DNA from: Acidobacteriota bacterium | Lineage (GTDB): Bacteria > Acidobacteriota > Terriglobia > Bryobacterales > Bryobacteraceae | Direction: 5' to 3' | NCBI GenBank assembly: GCA_947470805.1 | Contig: CANIVU010000037.1 | Span: forward strand, 1 to 64,000 | DNA: 64,000 nt | In this document: one piece after another, positions 25,147 through 36,007 of the stretch | Layout: each line of letters begins with the position of its first letter | Numbering within the stretch: position 1 is the stretch's first letter | The notes under the pieces: model-generated | The model's input: only the letters and a program-made list of their open reading frames with translations | Told to the model about the DNA's origin: nothing | The model's database searches: none | Made by a program: the position numbers and the translations under genes

Positions 25147-25566
25147 CTAAGTGTTGAGGGTTTCGGTGGCGAGGCGGTATTTTTCGAGGCGGGCGCGGTC
25201 ACGGTCGGTGATTTTGGGGAGGCGGGAGAGGTCGCAGTTGTCGGCGAGATCGGCCAGTTTGACTCGGCGGCCGATGGGGTTGGCTTTGGCGCGAAGAACG
25301 AACTCCTCGTAGGTTTCCGATTCGCGGCGGGTGACGGAATCGACGGCCTCGATGGCGGGTTCGGGGAAGCCTTGAGCGCGGAGCTGATCGAGGGTCCAGC
25401 CGCAGTCTTCGACGACGTCGTGGAGGACGGCGGCGATGCGCTCGTCGGTGGTCTCCACGCGGAGCATGACGCGAAGGGCATGGAGGACGTAGGGGGCGCC
25501 GACTTTATCGGTCTGCCCTTCGTGCGCGGTGGCGGCGAGGGCGATGGCGCGTTCCAGGGTGCTCAT
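25147..25566 (-). CDS. HD-domain phosphohydrolase (RelA/SpoT hydrolase-like)
   Basis: 139 residues from ATG at 25566, which overlaps the symporter stop in ATGA. Motifs: AHEGQTDKVGAPYVLHALRVM, IAAVLHDVVEDCGWT (HD) and VKLADLADNCDLSRL, the pattern of (p)ppGpp hydrolase domains and of small alarmone hydrolases. All metal ligands (His, His-Asp, Asp) look present. There is no synthetase domain. TACACT lies six bases before the ATG, inside the symporter gene, so independent expression is possible. The substrate may be an alarmone or another nucleotide. Confidence 0.85.
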   Translation of the reverse strand: MSTLERAIALAATAHEGQTDKVGAPYVLHALRVMLRVETTDERIAAVLHDVVEDCGWTLDQLRAQGFPEPAIEAVDSVTRRESETYEEFVLRAKANPIGRRVKLADLADNCDLSRLPKITDRDRARLEKYRLATETLNT

Positions 25567-26747
25567 TCCCCAAGTGTAGCTTGCGGTTCGGCGACTACGG
25601 CGGCGACGGTCATGTGGGCGGTGACGTTGGCCATGGTTTTGAACATGTCGGGGATGGCGTCGGCGGCGACGAGGAGGCCGAGGCCTTCGGGTGGGAGGCC
25701 GAGTTGTTGATAGAGGGGGAGGGCGACGAGGAGGGCTGACGAGGGGATGCCGGGGGCGCTGTAGGTGAGCAGAACGGAGGTGACGACCATGACGACGGAC
25801 TGGGTGGCGGTGAGTTCGATCTGGTAGAGATAGGCCACGAAGAAGGCGCCGGCGACCTGGGCGACGGTGGCGGTGTAACGGAAGACGGAGGCGGCGAGGG
25901 GGAGGACGAAGCCGGTGATGGCTGGGCCCTGGCCGAGCGCTTCGGCGGCGGCGACTTCGGCGGGGAGGGCGGCGAGCGAGGAGCGGGAGGCGAAGGCGAG
26001 GGCCTGGACGGGGGCGATGGCTTTGACCCAGTTGCGGAAGCCGACGCGGCCGCGGAGGAGGACGACGATGTAGAGGGCGGCGGTGACGATCAACACGAAG
26101 GCGCAGATGGTGAGGATGTAGACGCCGAAGATGCCGGTTACCGAAGAGCCCAGACGGGCGACGAGGACCATGGACAGGACGGCGACGCCGTAGGGGGCGA
26201 GGCGGAGCATCCAGGTGACGATGATGAGCATGGCGTCGTTGACGGCGGTGACGGCGAGGAGGAGGGTCTTGCGTTTTTCGTCGTTGACCTGGCGGAGGGC
26301 GGCACCGAAGAGGATGGCGAAGAGGATGAGGGCGAGGAGTTGGCCTCCCGCGGCGGCGGCGAGGACATTGGAGGGGAGGAGGTTGGCCACCCAATCGCCG
26401 AAGCCGGGGATGGGGCCGGGGGCCTTGGCGCCGATGGGGGCCGTCGGCGTGGGGAACCAGCGGAGGACTTGCGGCATGGCGACGGCGGAGAAACTGGCGG
26501 CCATCAGCAGGAGGCCGGTGCACCAGGCGAAAACGCGGATGCCGAGCGAGCCGAGGGCGCGGGCGTCGAGGCTGGTGTTGAGGCCGAGGATGAGTTGCGC
26601 CATGACGATGGGGATGACCGTCATGCGGACGCCGTTGAACCAGAGGACGCCGAGAGGTTCGGCGGCGAGGGCTATATTGGCGGGCAGGAGGGCACCGGCG
26701 GCCATGCCGAGGAGTAGGCCGAGGAACATGGCGATGCTGGCGCTCAT
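25563..26747 (-). CDS. Dicarboxylate/amino acid:cation symporter (DAACS family)
   Basis: 394 residues with eight or more hydrophobic segments. It begins MSASIAMFLGLLLGMAAG, then has VLWFNGVRMTVIPIVMAQLI, the family segment before the first re-entrant loop. ASRSSLAALPAEVAAAEALG is the serine-rich HP1 loop and YSAPGIPSSALLVALPLYQ the HP2 region; GxxTxxP-type residues around LPLAASVFRYTATV fit TM7. The family imports C4-dicarboxylates, glutamate or aspartate with Na+ or H+. It lies 11 bases after the selB stop and overlaps the HD gene, so it may be the second gene of a selB-symporter-HD transcript. Confidence 0.9.
   Translation of the reverse strand: MSASIAMFLGLLLGMAAGALLPANIALAAEPLGVLWFNGVRMTVIPIVMAQLILGLNTSLDARALGSLGIRVFAWCTGLLLMAASFSAVAMPQVLRWFPTPTAPIGAKAPGPIPGFGDWVANLLPSNVLAAAAGGQLLALILFAILFGAALRQVNDEKRKTLLLAVTAVNDAMLIIVTWMLRLAPYGVAVLSMVLVARLGSSVTGIFGVYILTICAFVLIVTAALYIVVLLRGRVGFRNWVKAIAPVQALAFASRSSLAALPAEVAAAEALGQGPAITGFVLPLAASVFRYTATVAQVAGAFFVAYLYQIELTATQSVVMVVTSVLLTYSAPGIPSSALLVALPLYQQLGLPPEGLGLLVAADAIPDMFKTMANVTAHMTVAAVVAEPQATLGE
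25573..25578 (-). promoter_or_regulatory. -10-like hexamer before the HD-domain gene
   Basis: Minus-strand TACACT, six bases before the ATG at 25566, lying within the 3' end of the symporter gene. Confidence 0.35.
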
Positions 26748-26758
26748 TTCGGGAACTC

Positions 26759-28544
<1,786 letters not shown>

Positions 28545-28546
<2 letters not shown>

Positions 28547-29465
28547 GAAGGCGCTGATGATAAGTGCCGTCGCGATCATGATGATCGCGCGAGGCCAAGA
28601 GCCGGTGGAGCCGGCGACGTTCAAGACGGGCGTAGCCAGTGTGCGGGTGGACGCTCAGGTTTTTGAAGGAACGCGAGCGGTCGCCGGACTGACCAAAGCC
28701 GACTTCCTTCTCTACGATAACAACGCGGCTCAGCCGATCAACTATTTTGAGCAGGAGCGGGAGCCGGTGACGCTGCTGCTGGTGCTGGATGTGAGCGGCA
28801 GCATGGCCAGCTATTTAGAGAAAATGGCCGCGGCGAGCCGGACGGCGATGAAGAGTTTGAAGACGGGCGACCAGGTGGGGATTTTGGTGTTTTCGCGGAA
28901 TGCGAAGCTGGTGACGCCGTTTACCAGTGATTTCGGGAAGATCTCCGACGACTTGCGGACTGCGATTCGCGAGCGGGATCTGGGCAGCGGGACGCAGATC
29001 AACGTGGCGTTGCAGGAGGCGGCGAAGGTGTTCAGTGAGCAGGGTCCGTCGACGGGGCGGCGGGCGGTGTTGATCGTGACCGATAACCTGGGTGTGAATT
29101 ACCAGTTGAACGACCAGACGGTGATCCGGGCGCTGCATAATGCCAATACGGTTTGCAACGCGATTGTGGTGGGGAAGAGCAAGAAGACGGATAAAGAGAG
29201 TCGGTTTCAGAATCCGGACTTCACGCTGGCCAATGTGTTCGGCATTGCGGATGAGACGGGCGGGGACGCGATCAAGAGTGACAAGGCGGGGGAGGCGTTC
29301 GCGGAGATTCTGGAGCGGATTCGTTCGCGATACAGCTTGCACTATGGGTCACCGGGGGGCGATGTGGGCGTGTTCCGGGAGATCCGCGTGGCACTGACGG
29401 GGGCGGCAAAGACGCGGTATCCACAGGCGACGCTGCGGTACCGGAAGGGCTACTACGTGCGCTGA
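28545..29465 (+). CDS. Secreted von Willebrand factor A-domain protein
   Basis: 306 residues from [18 protein letters not shown], a short signal peptide. A 'VWFA-related' domain follows the pattern [10 protein letters not shown] ... [11 protein letters not shown], then MIDAS motif DVSGSMAS, with later Thr/Asp residues around [10 protein letters not shown] and VTDNLG. It ends with [10 protein letters not shown] and RYRKGYYVR, the usual tail of this acidobacterial family. Function is likely metal-dependent protein binding in the periplasm or at the surface. GGAGG lies only two bases before the ATG; the upstream GATAAT would give a leaderless start. Divergent from selB with overlapping start codons. 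Confidence 0.88.
28557..28562 (-). promoter_or_regulatory. -10-like hexamer for selB inside the VWA gene
   Basis: Minus-strand TATCAT, ten bases before the selB ATG at 28546, located within the first codons of the divergent VWA gene. A perfect palindrome at 28571-28589 lies behind it. Confidence 0.4.
28571..28589. promoter_or_regulatory. Perfect 19-base palindrome in the selB upstream region
   Basis: CGCGATCAT-G-ATGATCGCG, nine-base perfect arms. It falls about where the -35 region of selB would be, and within codons of the VWA signal peptide. It may be an operator for a dimeric repressor. Confidence 0.4.
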
Positions 29466-29475
29466 GCGCCGATCC

Positions 29476-29484
29476 TGCTACGCT
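29476..29484 (+). promoter_or_regulatory. Extended -10 before the carboxyltransferase gene
   Basis: TGCTACGCT ends nine bases before the ATG at 29494, within the 28-base gap after the VWA stop. Confidence 0.45.
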
Positions 29485-29493
29485 CTGGTTTGT

Positions 29494-31023
29494 ATGTCCA
29501 ATTTGGAAGAGTTGCAACGGCGCCATGCGGCGGCCGAAGCTGGCGGCGGGCCGGAGCGGCAGGAACGGCAGCATCGCGATGGGAAGCTTTCGGCGCGCGA
29601 GCGGATTGATTTGTTGTTGGACGAGGGGTCGTTTGAAGAGACGGGGAAGCTGGTGCGGCACCGTTGTCACGACTTCGGGATGGAAGCGCAGACGATTGAC
29701 GGCGATGGGTTCGTGACCGGCTACGGCACGGTGCATGGGCGGCTGGTGTACGTGTTTGCGCAGGATTTCACGGTGTTCGGCGGGTCGTTGTCGGAGAGCA
29801 ACGCGCAGAAGATTTGCCAGTTAATGGATATGGCGCTGAAGAACGGGGCGCCGTTGATTGGGCTGAACGATAGCGGCGGGGCGCGGATCCAGGAAGGCGT
29901 GTTGTCGCTGGCGGGGTACACGGATATTTTCCTGCGCAACACGCTGGCGTCGGGCGTGGTGCCGCAGATTTCGGCGGTGATGGGGCCGTGCGCTGGCGGG
30001 GCGGTTTATTCCCCCGCCATTACCGATTTCGTGTTCATGGTGGATAAGACCAGCTACATGTTCGTGACGGGTCCAGACGTGATCAAGACCGTGACCCACG
30101 AAGATGTGACGAAGGAAGACCTGGGCGGGGCGATGGCGCACAACGCGACGAGCGGCGTAGCGCATTTTCTGGCGCACGACGATGCGGATTGTTGCGCGCG
30201 GATCCGGGAGTTGTTGCGGTATCTGCCGCAGAACAATGTGGACCCGGTGCCGCCGGTGGTGTGCGCGGATCCGTGGGACCGGGAGGATTCGTCGCTCGAT
30301 GCGCTGGTGCCGGCGGAATCCAACATGCCGTATGACATGAAGGATGTGATCCGGCGCGTGGTGGATGACGGCGAATTCCTGGAAGTGCATGAGCACTACG
30401 CGCAGAATATTGTGGTGGGGTTTGCGCGGATGGAGGGACGATCGGTTGGCATTGTTGGCAATAATCCGGCGATTCTGGCGGGATGCCTGGATATTAACTC
30501 GTCATTGAAGGGCGCGCGATTCGTGCGGTTCTGCGATGCGTTTGGGATTCCGATTTTGACCTTTGAGGACGTCCCGGGATTCCTGCCAGGGACCGAGCAG
30601 GAGTGGGGCGGGATCATCAAGCATGGCGCGAAACTGCTGTACGCGTATGCGGAGGCGACGGTGCCGAAAGTGACCGTGATTACGCGGAAAGCGTATGGCG
30701 GAGCATACTGCGTGATGGGGTCGAAGCACCTGCGGACCGACGTGAACTTTGCGTGGCCGACGGCGGAGATTGCGGTGATGGGCGCGGAGGGCGCGGTGAA
30801 CATTCTGTACCGCCGCGAGATTGCCGATGAGGCGGCGCGAGCGGCGAAGATTGCCGAATACAAAGAGCGCTTCGCGAATCCGTTCGTGGCGGCGGAGCGC
30901 GGGTTTGTGGATGATGTGATCGAACCGCGGACGACGCGGCGGCGCGTGATCCGGGCGCTGCGGATGCTGGAGAACAAAGTGGACACGATGCCGAAGAAGA
31001 AGCACGGGAATATTCCGCTATGA
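29494..31023 (+). CDS. Acyl-CoA carboxylase beta subunit (propionyl-/methylmalonyl-CoA type carboxyltransferase)
   Basis: 509 residues, normal for PccB/MmdA. Begins with [19 protein letters not shown]; oxyanion and CoA-binding segments are [16 protein letters not shown] and [19 protein letters not shown] in the N half and [42 protein letters not shown] and [12 protein letters not shown] in the C half. It transfers carboxyl between biotin and acyl-CoA, usually propionyl-CoA. The biotin-carboxylase and biotin-carrier subunits are not adjacent. The stop overlaps the start of the PQQ-propeller gene (ATGA), although no functional link between the two is obvious. Confidence 0.95.
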   Translation: MSNLEELQRRHAAAEAGGGPERQERQHRDGKLSARERIDLLLDEGSFEETGKLVRHRCHDFGMEAQTIDGDGFVTGYGTVHGRLVYVFAQDFTVFGGSLSESNAQKICQLMDMALKNGAPLIGLNDSGGARIQEGVLSLAGYTDIFLRNTLASGVVPQISAVMGPCAGGAVYSPAITDFVFMVDKTSYMFVTGPDVIKTVTHEDVTKEDLGGAMAHNATSGVAHFLAHDDADCCARIRELLRYLPQNNVDPVPPVVCADPWDREDSSLDALVPAESNMPYDMKDVIRRVVDDGEFLEVHEHYAQNIVVGFARMEGRSVGIVGNNPAILAGCLDINSSLKGARFVRFCDAFGIPILTFEDVPGFLPGTEQEWGGIIKHGAKLLYAYAEATVPKVTVITRKAYGGAYCVMGSKHLRTDVNFAWPTAEIAVMGAEGAVNILYRREIADEAARAAKIAEYKERFANPFVAAERGFVDDVIEPRTTRRRVIRALRMLENKVDTMPKKKHGNIPL

Positions 31024-32318
31024 GATTTTTGTTGCTGTTCGCAGTTGTGGTCTCGGCGCAGAACTGGCCGACGTTCCGGGGGCCGGGCGCGCGCGGCGTG
31101 GCTGAAAAACAGAACCTGCCGGTGAAGTGGGACGTGGCTTCGGGCAAGAACATCGCGTGGAAAACGGAGATCCCGGGGCTGGGGCTTTCGAGCCCAATCG
31201 TCTGGGGCCCGCACGTGTTTTTGACGACCGCGGTGAGCAGCAATCCGAACATGGTGTTTGAGGCGACGCTGAAGGGCGAGCTGGACCGGCGGCAGGACGA
31301 GGCGGTGCAGGAGTTCCGGGTTTTGGCGTTGGAGAAGAAGACCGGGAAGGTGGCTTGGAACGTCGTTGCGGGGAAGACGAAGCCGCGCGTGTTGCGGCAT
31401 CCGCATAACTCATACGCTTCGCCGACACCGGTGACGGATGGGAAGTATCTGGTGGCGTTTTTCGGCTCGGAAGGGCTGTTTTGCTTTGATTTGAAGGGGA
31501 AGTTGATTTGGAAGAAGGACCTGGGGGCGATGGACCAGGGCGCGTTTGACTTACCGGATTATCAGTGGGGATCGGCTTCGTCGCCGGTGTTGTGGCAGGG
31601 GAAGGTGTATCTGCAGGTGGACATGCACCAGGGTTCGTTCATGGCGGCGTTTGACGCGGCGACGGGGCGGGAATTGTGGCGGACGGCGCGGGATTCGAAA
31701 CCGTCGTGGGCCACGCCGACGATTGTGGAAGGGCCGAAGCGAACGGAACTGGTGGCGAATGGCGTGGAGTTCGTGGCGGGGTATGACGCCGAGACGGGGA
31801 AAGAGTTGTGGCGCGTGAAGGGCACGTCGATGATCTCGGTGCCGACGCCGTTTGTAGCGAAGGGGTTGATCTACGTGTTCAGCGGGTATTCGCGCAATAT
31901 TCGACGGTCCTATGCGATCCGGCCGGGCGCGACGGGGGATATAACAGGGTCGAAAGAGGCGATCGCGTGGATGCGCGAGGAGGCTCCGTACCTTTCGACG
32001 CCTGTCATTGTTGGCGATCAGCTGTTCACCTATTCGACGCGGGGCGGGATTATGGCCTCGTACAACGCGTTGACCGGGGCGACGCTGTATCAGCAGCGGC
32101 TGGGCGTGGGGACGCCGGCCAGCGCGTCGATGGTGGCGGCCGATGGGGTTGTCTACGCGGCGAATGAAGATGGGGAAGTATATGTCTTCAAGCCGGGCGC
32201 GAAGTACGAGCAATTGGCCGTGAACCCGATGGGCGAGACGGTGATGGCGACGCCGGCCATATCGGATGGGACGCTATTCATTCGCGGCGCGCGGCACCTG
32301 TATGCCGTACGGCGCTAA
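31020..32318 (+). CDS. Secreted PQQ-like beta-propeller repeat protein
   Basis: 432 residues with a signal peptide ([14 protein letters not shown]). Propeller repeats carry the tryptophan-docking pattern [42 protein letters not shown] and [15 protein letters not shown]. It starts [12 protein letters not shown], typical of PQQ-like outer-membrane or periplasmic proteins of Planctomycetes and Acidobacteria. There are no obvious Ca/PQQ catalytic residues as in methanol dehydrogenase, so it is probably not a quinoprotein enzyme. Translationally coupled to the carboxyltransferase gene, and overlaps the convergent FxLYD gene by four bases. Confidence 0.87.
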   Translation: MRFLLLFAVVVSAQNWPTFRGPGARGVAEKQNLPVKWDVASGKNIAWKTEIPGLGLSSPIVWGPHVFLTTAVSSNPNMVFEATLKGELDRRQDEAVQEFRVLALEKKTGKVAWNVVAGKTKPRVLRHPHNSYASPTPVTDGKYLVAFFGSEGLFCFDLKGKLIWKKDLGAMDQGAFDLPDYQWGSASSPVLWQGKVYLQVDMHQGSFMAAFDAATGRELWRTARDSKPSWATPTIVEGPKRTELVANGVEFVAGYDAETGKELWRVKGTSMISVPTPFVAKGLIYVFSGYSRNIRRSYAIRPGATGDITGSKEAIAWMREEAPYLSTPVIVGDQLFTYSTRGGIMASYNALTGATLYQQRLGVGTPASASMVAADGVVYAANEDGEVYVFKPGAKYEQLAVNPMGETVMATPAISDGTLFIRGARHLYAVRR

Positions 32319-32719
32319 TCGATCGGGAATGGGCCGTTTTTCTCGACGACAAGTTCGCGGTGGTCCTTGTCCTGGGCTTCGACTTTCAGTTCGACGGCGC
32401 GGGTCGGATACTTCACCTGCAGGCGGAACTCCGCGGTCTCCTGCGGCTCGACGAAGGCTGATTCCACCGGGCCGCTCATGACGGTCAGAGACTCATTGTT
32501 CGGGGCGTAGAAGTGGAAGTGGAGCGTCATGCCGTGGATGGTCTTGATGCCCGTGTTCTTGATGACGCCATCGAGCAGCACCACGTCGCCTTCCCGGCGC
32601 ACTTCAATCTTTTCCAAAACAGCGTCCGGACCCTTTGATTTCTTGCTTTTTTTGCCCTGTGGATACAACAATGTGGCAACCAGCAGAAACGCCGCGAACA
32701 AGCGAACTCCCGTCGTCAT
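32315..32719 (-). CDS. Small secreted FxLYD-like protein
   Basis: 134 residues: a signal peptide (MTTGVRLFAAFLLVATLLYPQ), a lysine-rich linker, then one beta-sandwich domain with VLLDGVIKNTGIKTIHGMTLHFHFYAPN and ETAEFRLQV, the FxLYD pattern. No enzyme motifs. Its start codon shares bases with the same CATG from which the plus-strand asparaginase region begins, so the two are divergent with a short spacer. Role unknown, probably a periplasmic or cell-surface adaptor. Confidence 0.75.
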   Translation of the reverse strand: MTTGVRLFAAFLLVATLLYPQGKKSKKSKGPDAVLEKIEVRREGDVVLLDGVIKNTGIKTIHGMTLHFHFYAPNNESLTVMSGPVESAFVEPQETAEFRLQVKYPTRAVELKVEAQDKDHRELVVEKNGPFPID

Positions 32720-32753
32720 GCTGTTCAGTCTATCGCTTCAGGAGTGCACCCAT

Positions 32754-33860
32754 ATGTTTAGCCGGCGGAACTGGATGAAGGGAGCGGCGGCGCTCCCTGT
32801 GGCGGCAGAGGCACAGACGGCGGGCAGGCCGAAGAACATCGTGATCGCCAGCGCCAATGGCGTGGAGTGTTGCAATATCGCGATGAGCTGGCTGCGGGCG
32901 GGGAAGGATACGCTCGATGCGGTGATTGCCGGCGTGAATGTGAATGAATTGGACCCTCACGATAACTCGGTTGGCTATGGCGGGTTGCCGAACGAAGAGG
33001 GCGTTGTTGAATTGGACGCTTCGGTGATGCACGGGCCGGCGCGGCGGGCCGGGTCGGTAGCGGCGATTCGCGGGATTAAGACGCCTTCGAAGATTGCCAA
33101 GCTGGTGATGGAAGAGACCGACCACATCATGCTGGTGGGCGAGGGCGCGCTGCGGTTTGCCAAGGCGATGGGGTATCCGGAAGAAAATCTGCTGACGACG
33201 GAATCGCGGTTGGCATATCTGGTTTGGAAGCGGACGCTGCAGGATCCAAACGGTCACAGCAACTGGAGCGACGGTGTGGACGCGCCTCCCGGCAAGTCGC
33301 CGAAGGCGCTACTGCGGCTGTTTCCAGAGGCCGATGAAAAGACGTTGGCATGGGCGCACGAGATGGCGTTGCATCCGCCGACGGGCACGATCAATTGCCT
33401 GGCGCTGAATGAGAAGGGCGAGATGAGCGGGTGCACGACGACCAGTGGAATGGCGTGGAAGATTCCCGGGCGCGTCGGCGATTCGCCGATCATTGGCGCG
33501 GGGCTTTTTGTGGATCAGGAAGTGGGCGCGGCTGGTTCGACGGGGCGCGGCGAGGAGAACATCCGCGTGGCCGGGGCGCATACGATCGTCGAAAACATGC
33601 GCCATGGGATGAGCCCGCAGGACGCGGTGATGGATGCGTTGAAGCGGATTTCGCGCAACTACGACAACGACCTGAAGCGGCTGGACAAGTTCGACATCAA
33701 CTTCTACGCGCTGCGGAAGGATGGGGTGTTCGCGGGCGGTTCGTTGTGGAGCGGGCAGTTCCGCAATACGGGATTCGTCTCGCGGCAGTTCGCGGTGAAC
33801 GATGGCACGGGCAACAGCCGGCTAGTGAACTGCCCCTATCTGCACGAGCGCCCGCGATAG
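32754..33860 (+). CDS. Exported N4-glucosaminyl-asparaginase (Ntn-hydrolase)
   Basis: 368 residues from MFSRRNWMKG, an SRR-type export signal (Tat-like) with AGGAG nine bases before the ATG. The family segment PPTGTINCLALNEKGEMSGCTTTSGMAWKIPGRVGDSPIIGAG contains the self-cleavage Gly211/Thr212; Thr212 becomes the N-terminal nucleophile of the beta chain. HDNSVGYGGLPNEEG near residue 70 is the usual alpha-chain block. It cleaves the Asn-GlcNAc bond of glycopeptides, pointing to use of glycoprotein debris. Next to an MFS transporter gene. Confidence 0.92.
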   Translation: MFSRRNWMKGAAALPVAAEAQTAGRPKNIVIASANGVECCNIAMSWLRAGKDTLDAVIAGVNVNELDPHDNSVGYGGLPNEEGVVELDASVMHGPARRAGSVAAIRGIKTPSKIAKLVMEETDHIMLVGEGALRFAKAMGYPEENLLTTESRLAYLVWKRTLQDPNGHSNWSDGVDAPPGKSPKALLRLFPEADEKTLAWAHEMALHPPTGTINCLALNEKGEMSGCTTTSGMAWKIPGRVGDSPIIGAGLFVDQEVGAAGSTGRGEENIRVAGAHTIVENMRHGMSPQDAVMDALKRISRNYDNDLKRLDKFDINFYALRKDGVFAGGSLWSGQFRNTGFVSRQFAVNDGTGNSRLVNCPYLHERPR

Positions 33861-33863
33861 TAA

Positions 33864-33869
33864 TAGACT
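33864..33869 (+). promoter_or_regulatory. -10-like hexamer before the MFS transporter
   Basis: TAGACT ends seven bases before the ATG at 33877. Confidence 0.4.
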
Positions 33870-33876
33870 CAACGGG

Positions 33877-35166
33877 ATGCAACAGCGTCCGACCCGCGTC
33901 CGGCACCTGGTTCTGTGGCTAACTGTGGCCGCCTACATGATCACCTACATGGATCGTGTGGTGATCTCGTCGGCTGCGCCGAAGATTCGCGAGGAATTCG
34001 GCTTCAGTATCGAAACGATGGGCTTGATTCTGGGCGCATTCCGCTGGGGCTATTCCTTTTTCCAGATACCAGGTGGCTGGCTGGGCGACCGCTTCGGCCC
34101 GCGGCGTGCGTTGACGCTAATCGTACTGTGGTGGAGCGCGTTTACATCGCTCACGGCGGTGATGGTTGGCGCGGTTAGCATGGGGATTTGCCGGTTTCTT
34201 TTCGGGGTCGGCGAGGCCGGTGCGTTCCCGATCGCCACACGCAGTCTGTCGCGGTGGATGCTGCCTTCCGAGCGCGGCTGGGCACAGGGCGTTACCCACG
34301 CGGGCTCGCGGCTGGGCGCGGCCTTCACGCCGCCGATCGTGGCGTGGATGATCATGGCCTACGGCTGGCGCATGCCGTTTCTGGCATTCGGCTGTATGGG
34401 TATCGGCTGGGCGCTGCTTTGGTTCTTCTGGTATCGCGACACGCCAGAGGAACACCCGCAGGTGAACGCGGCCGAACGCGAATTGATTGAGTCGTCGCTG
34501 GGCGGGCCGCGGCCGAATCGCGCGACGGCGGTGCCGTGGGCGCGGATCCTGGCCAACCGCGGCATCTGGACGCTGGGTTTCATGTACTTCTGCTACGGCT
34601 GGACGCTGGCGATTTACCTGGACTGGCTCCCGACGTACTTGAAGGAATTCAGAGGATACGACTTGAAGAAGATGGGGCTTTACGCGTCGCTACCGCTGCT
34701 GGCCGGGGTGGTGGGCGACCTGCTCGGCGGTTGGCTGACCGATTGGTGGGCGGAGCGTTCGGGCAACTTGAAACTGGCCCGGCAGGCCGTTGGCGCCGCG
34801 GGATTCGCGATCGCCGCGTTGGGAATCGTACCGGCCACGATGACGTCGAACGCGGAGATGTGCGTTGTTTATACGTGCCTGGCGGTCTTTGGGTTGGAGC
34901 TGACGGTTGGCGTTTCCTGGGCCATTCCGCTGGATATTGGCGGGGATTTCGCCGGGTCCGTTTCAGCGGTGATGAACACGTTTGGCAACATCGGCGGCGC
35001 CATCTCCACCGTGGCGCTGGGGTATTTAGTGAAATCATTTGGCTGGAACGTCCCCTTCTACGCAGCGGCTGTATTTTGCGTGGCGGGCGGAGTTTTATAT
35101 CTTGGTATCGACGCTTCCCGTCATCTGTTCAGGTCCGAACCCGGAGCAACATCGCATGAAAATTAA
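33877..35166 (+). CDS. MFS transporter, anion:cation symporter (ACS) type
   Basis: 429 residues, about 12 membrane helices. It has the family opening YMITYMDRVVISSAAPKIREEFGFS, then GWLGDRFGPRRALT (the loop 2-3 motif), RFLFGVGEAGAFPIATRSLSRWMLPSERGWAQGV, which is the diagnostic ACS block, and GGWLTDWWAERSG in the loop 8-9 copy. ACS members import hexuronates, glucarate or other organic anions with protons. It overlaps the following ferredoxin-like gene by 11 bases, so the substrate probably feeds that pair of genes; this is inference. Confidence 0.92.
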   Translation: MQQRPTRVRHLVLWLTVAAYMITYMDRVVISSAAPKIREEFGFSIETMGLILGAFRWGYSFFQIPGGWLGDRFGPRRALTLIVLWWSAFTSLTAVMVGAVSMGICRFLFGVGEAGAFPIATRSLSRWMLPSERGWAQGVTHAGSRLGAAFTPPIVAWMIMAYGWRMPFLAFGCMGIGWALLWFFWYRDTPEEHPQVNAAERELIESSLGGPRPNRATAVPWARILANRGIWTLGFMYFCYGWTLAIYLDWLPTYLKEFRGYDLKKMGLYASLPLLAGVVGDLLGGWLTDWWAERSGNLKLARQAVGAAGFAIAALGIVPATMTSNAEMCVVYTCLAVFGLELTVGVSWAIPLDIGGDFAGSVSAVMNTFGNIGGAISTVALGYLVKSFGWNVPFYAAAVFCVAGGVLYLGIDASRHLFRSEPGATSHEN

Positions 35167-36007
35167 TCCCGACAAATGCGTAGCGTGCGGCAACTGCACC
35201 TACGTCTGCCCCATGGGCGCCATCTACGTCGATCCCGTGATCAAACGAGCCACCATCGATAGCGACGAGTGCGTGGAGTGCTACGCCTGTTATAACGGCC
35301 TGAGCAAAGAGAGCCTGAACCCTACCATCGTCCGCACGATGCGCAAGGTGTTCCAGATGATGCGTCTGCGCTTTGAACCCGAACCGGACGTCTGTCCCAC
35401 TTCGGCGTTTGAGCCCGACGAACTCGTGTGGCCGCGCGTGGTGCGGCGGGCGTTCTCCGATCCGCGCGTGCCGCATGAGTCCACCGGCATTGAAGGCCGC
35501 GGCACCGAAGAGGTGAAAACCAACGACATCAGCGGGCGCGTGAAGGAAGGCGAGGTGGGCTTCACGATCGAGTTCGGCCGGCCGGGTGTTGGCGCGCGAT
35601 TCCACGAGATTGAAAAGATGTCGATGAAGCTCGCCGGAGCGGGCGTGGATTTTGAGAAGAAGAATCCGGTGACGACGTTGATGACCGATCAGAAGACCGG
35701 CCGTCTGCGCGAGGATATCTTGAACGAGAAGGTGATGTCGGCCATTCTCGAAATCAAGACGACCGTCGACAAAACGGAAGAGATTATCCGGCTGGTGAAG
35801 GAAGTGGAGAAGGAGATCGACACGGTGGTGGTGCTGGGCGTTGGCGTCCGGTGCGACGCCAATGGCGATGAGAACGTCGTGGCGCCGATTCTGGAAAAAC
35901 TGGGCTACGAACTCCACCGCGCCAAGACGAACGTTGGCCTGGGCCGCATCACCAATCCCGACGCGCTACAAGCCGCGCAAAATGAACCCGCAGGAGCCGC
36001 CAAGTGA
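35156..36007 (+). CDS. Ferredoxin-like protein with a long unrecognised C-terminal domain
   Basis: 283 residues from ATG at 35156, which overlaps the MFS gene end. The N-terminus carries a complete 4Fe-4S site CVACGNCTYVCPMGA and a second, CVECYACYNG, that lacks the usual fourth Cys-Pro, followed at residue about 80 by CPTSAF, which might supply a ligand. From about 110 there is a domain I do not recognise (GRVKEGEVGFTIEFGRPGVGARFHEIEKM, TLMTDQKTGRLREDIL, VVVLGVGVRCDANGDE). It looks soluble and cytoplasmic. The domain and the next gene overlap by GTGA, so the proteins probably work as a complex. Redox or radical chemistry on an imported acid is a guess. Confidence 0.8.
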   Translation: MKINPDKCVACGNCTYVCPMGAIYVDPVIKRATIDSDECVECYACYNGLSKESLNPTIVRTMRKVFQMMRLRFEPEPDVCPTSAFEPDELVWPRVVRRAFSDPRVPHESTGIEGRGTEEVKTNDISGRVKEGEVGFTIEFGRPGVGARFHEIEKMSMKLAGAGVDFEKKNPVTTLMTDQKTGRLREDILNEKVMSAILEIKTTVDKTEEIIRLVKEVEKEIDTVVVLGVGVRCDANGDENVVAPILEKLGYELHRAKTNVGLGRITNPDALQAAQNEPAGAAK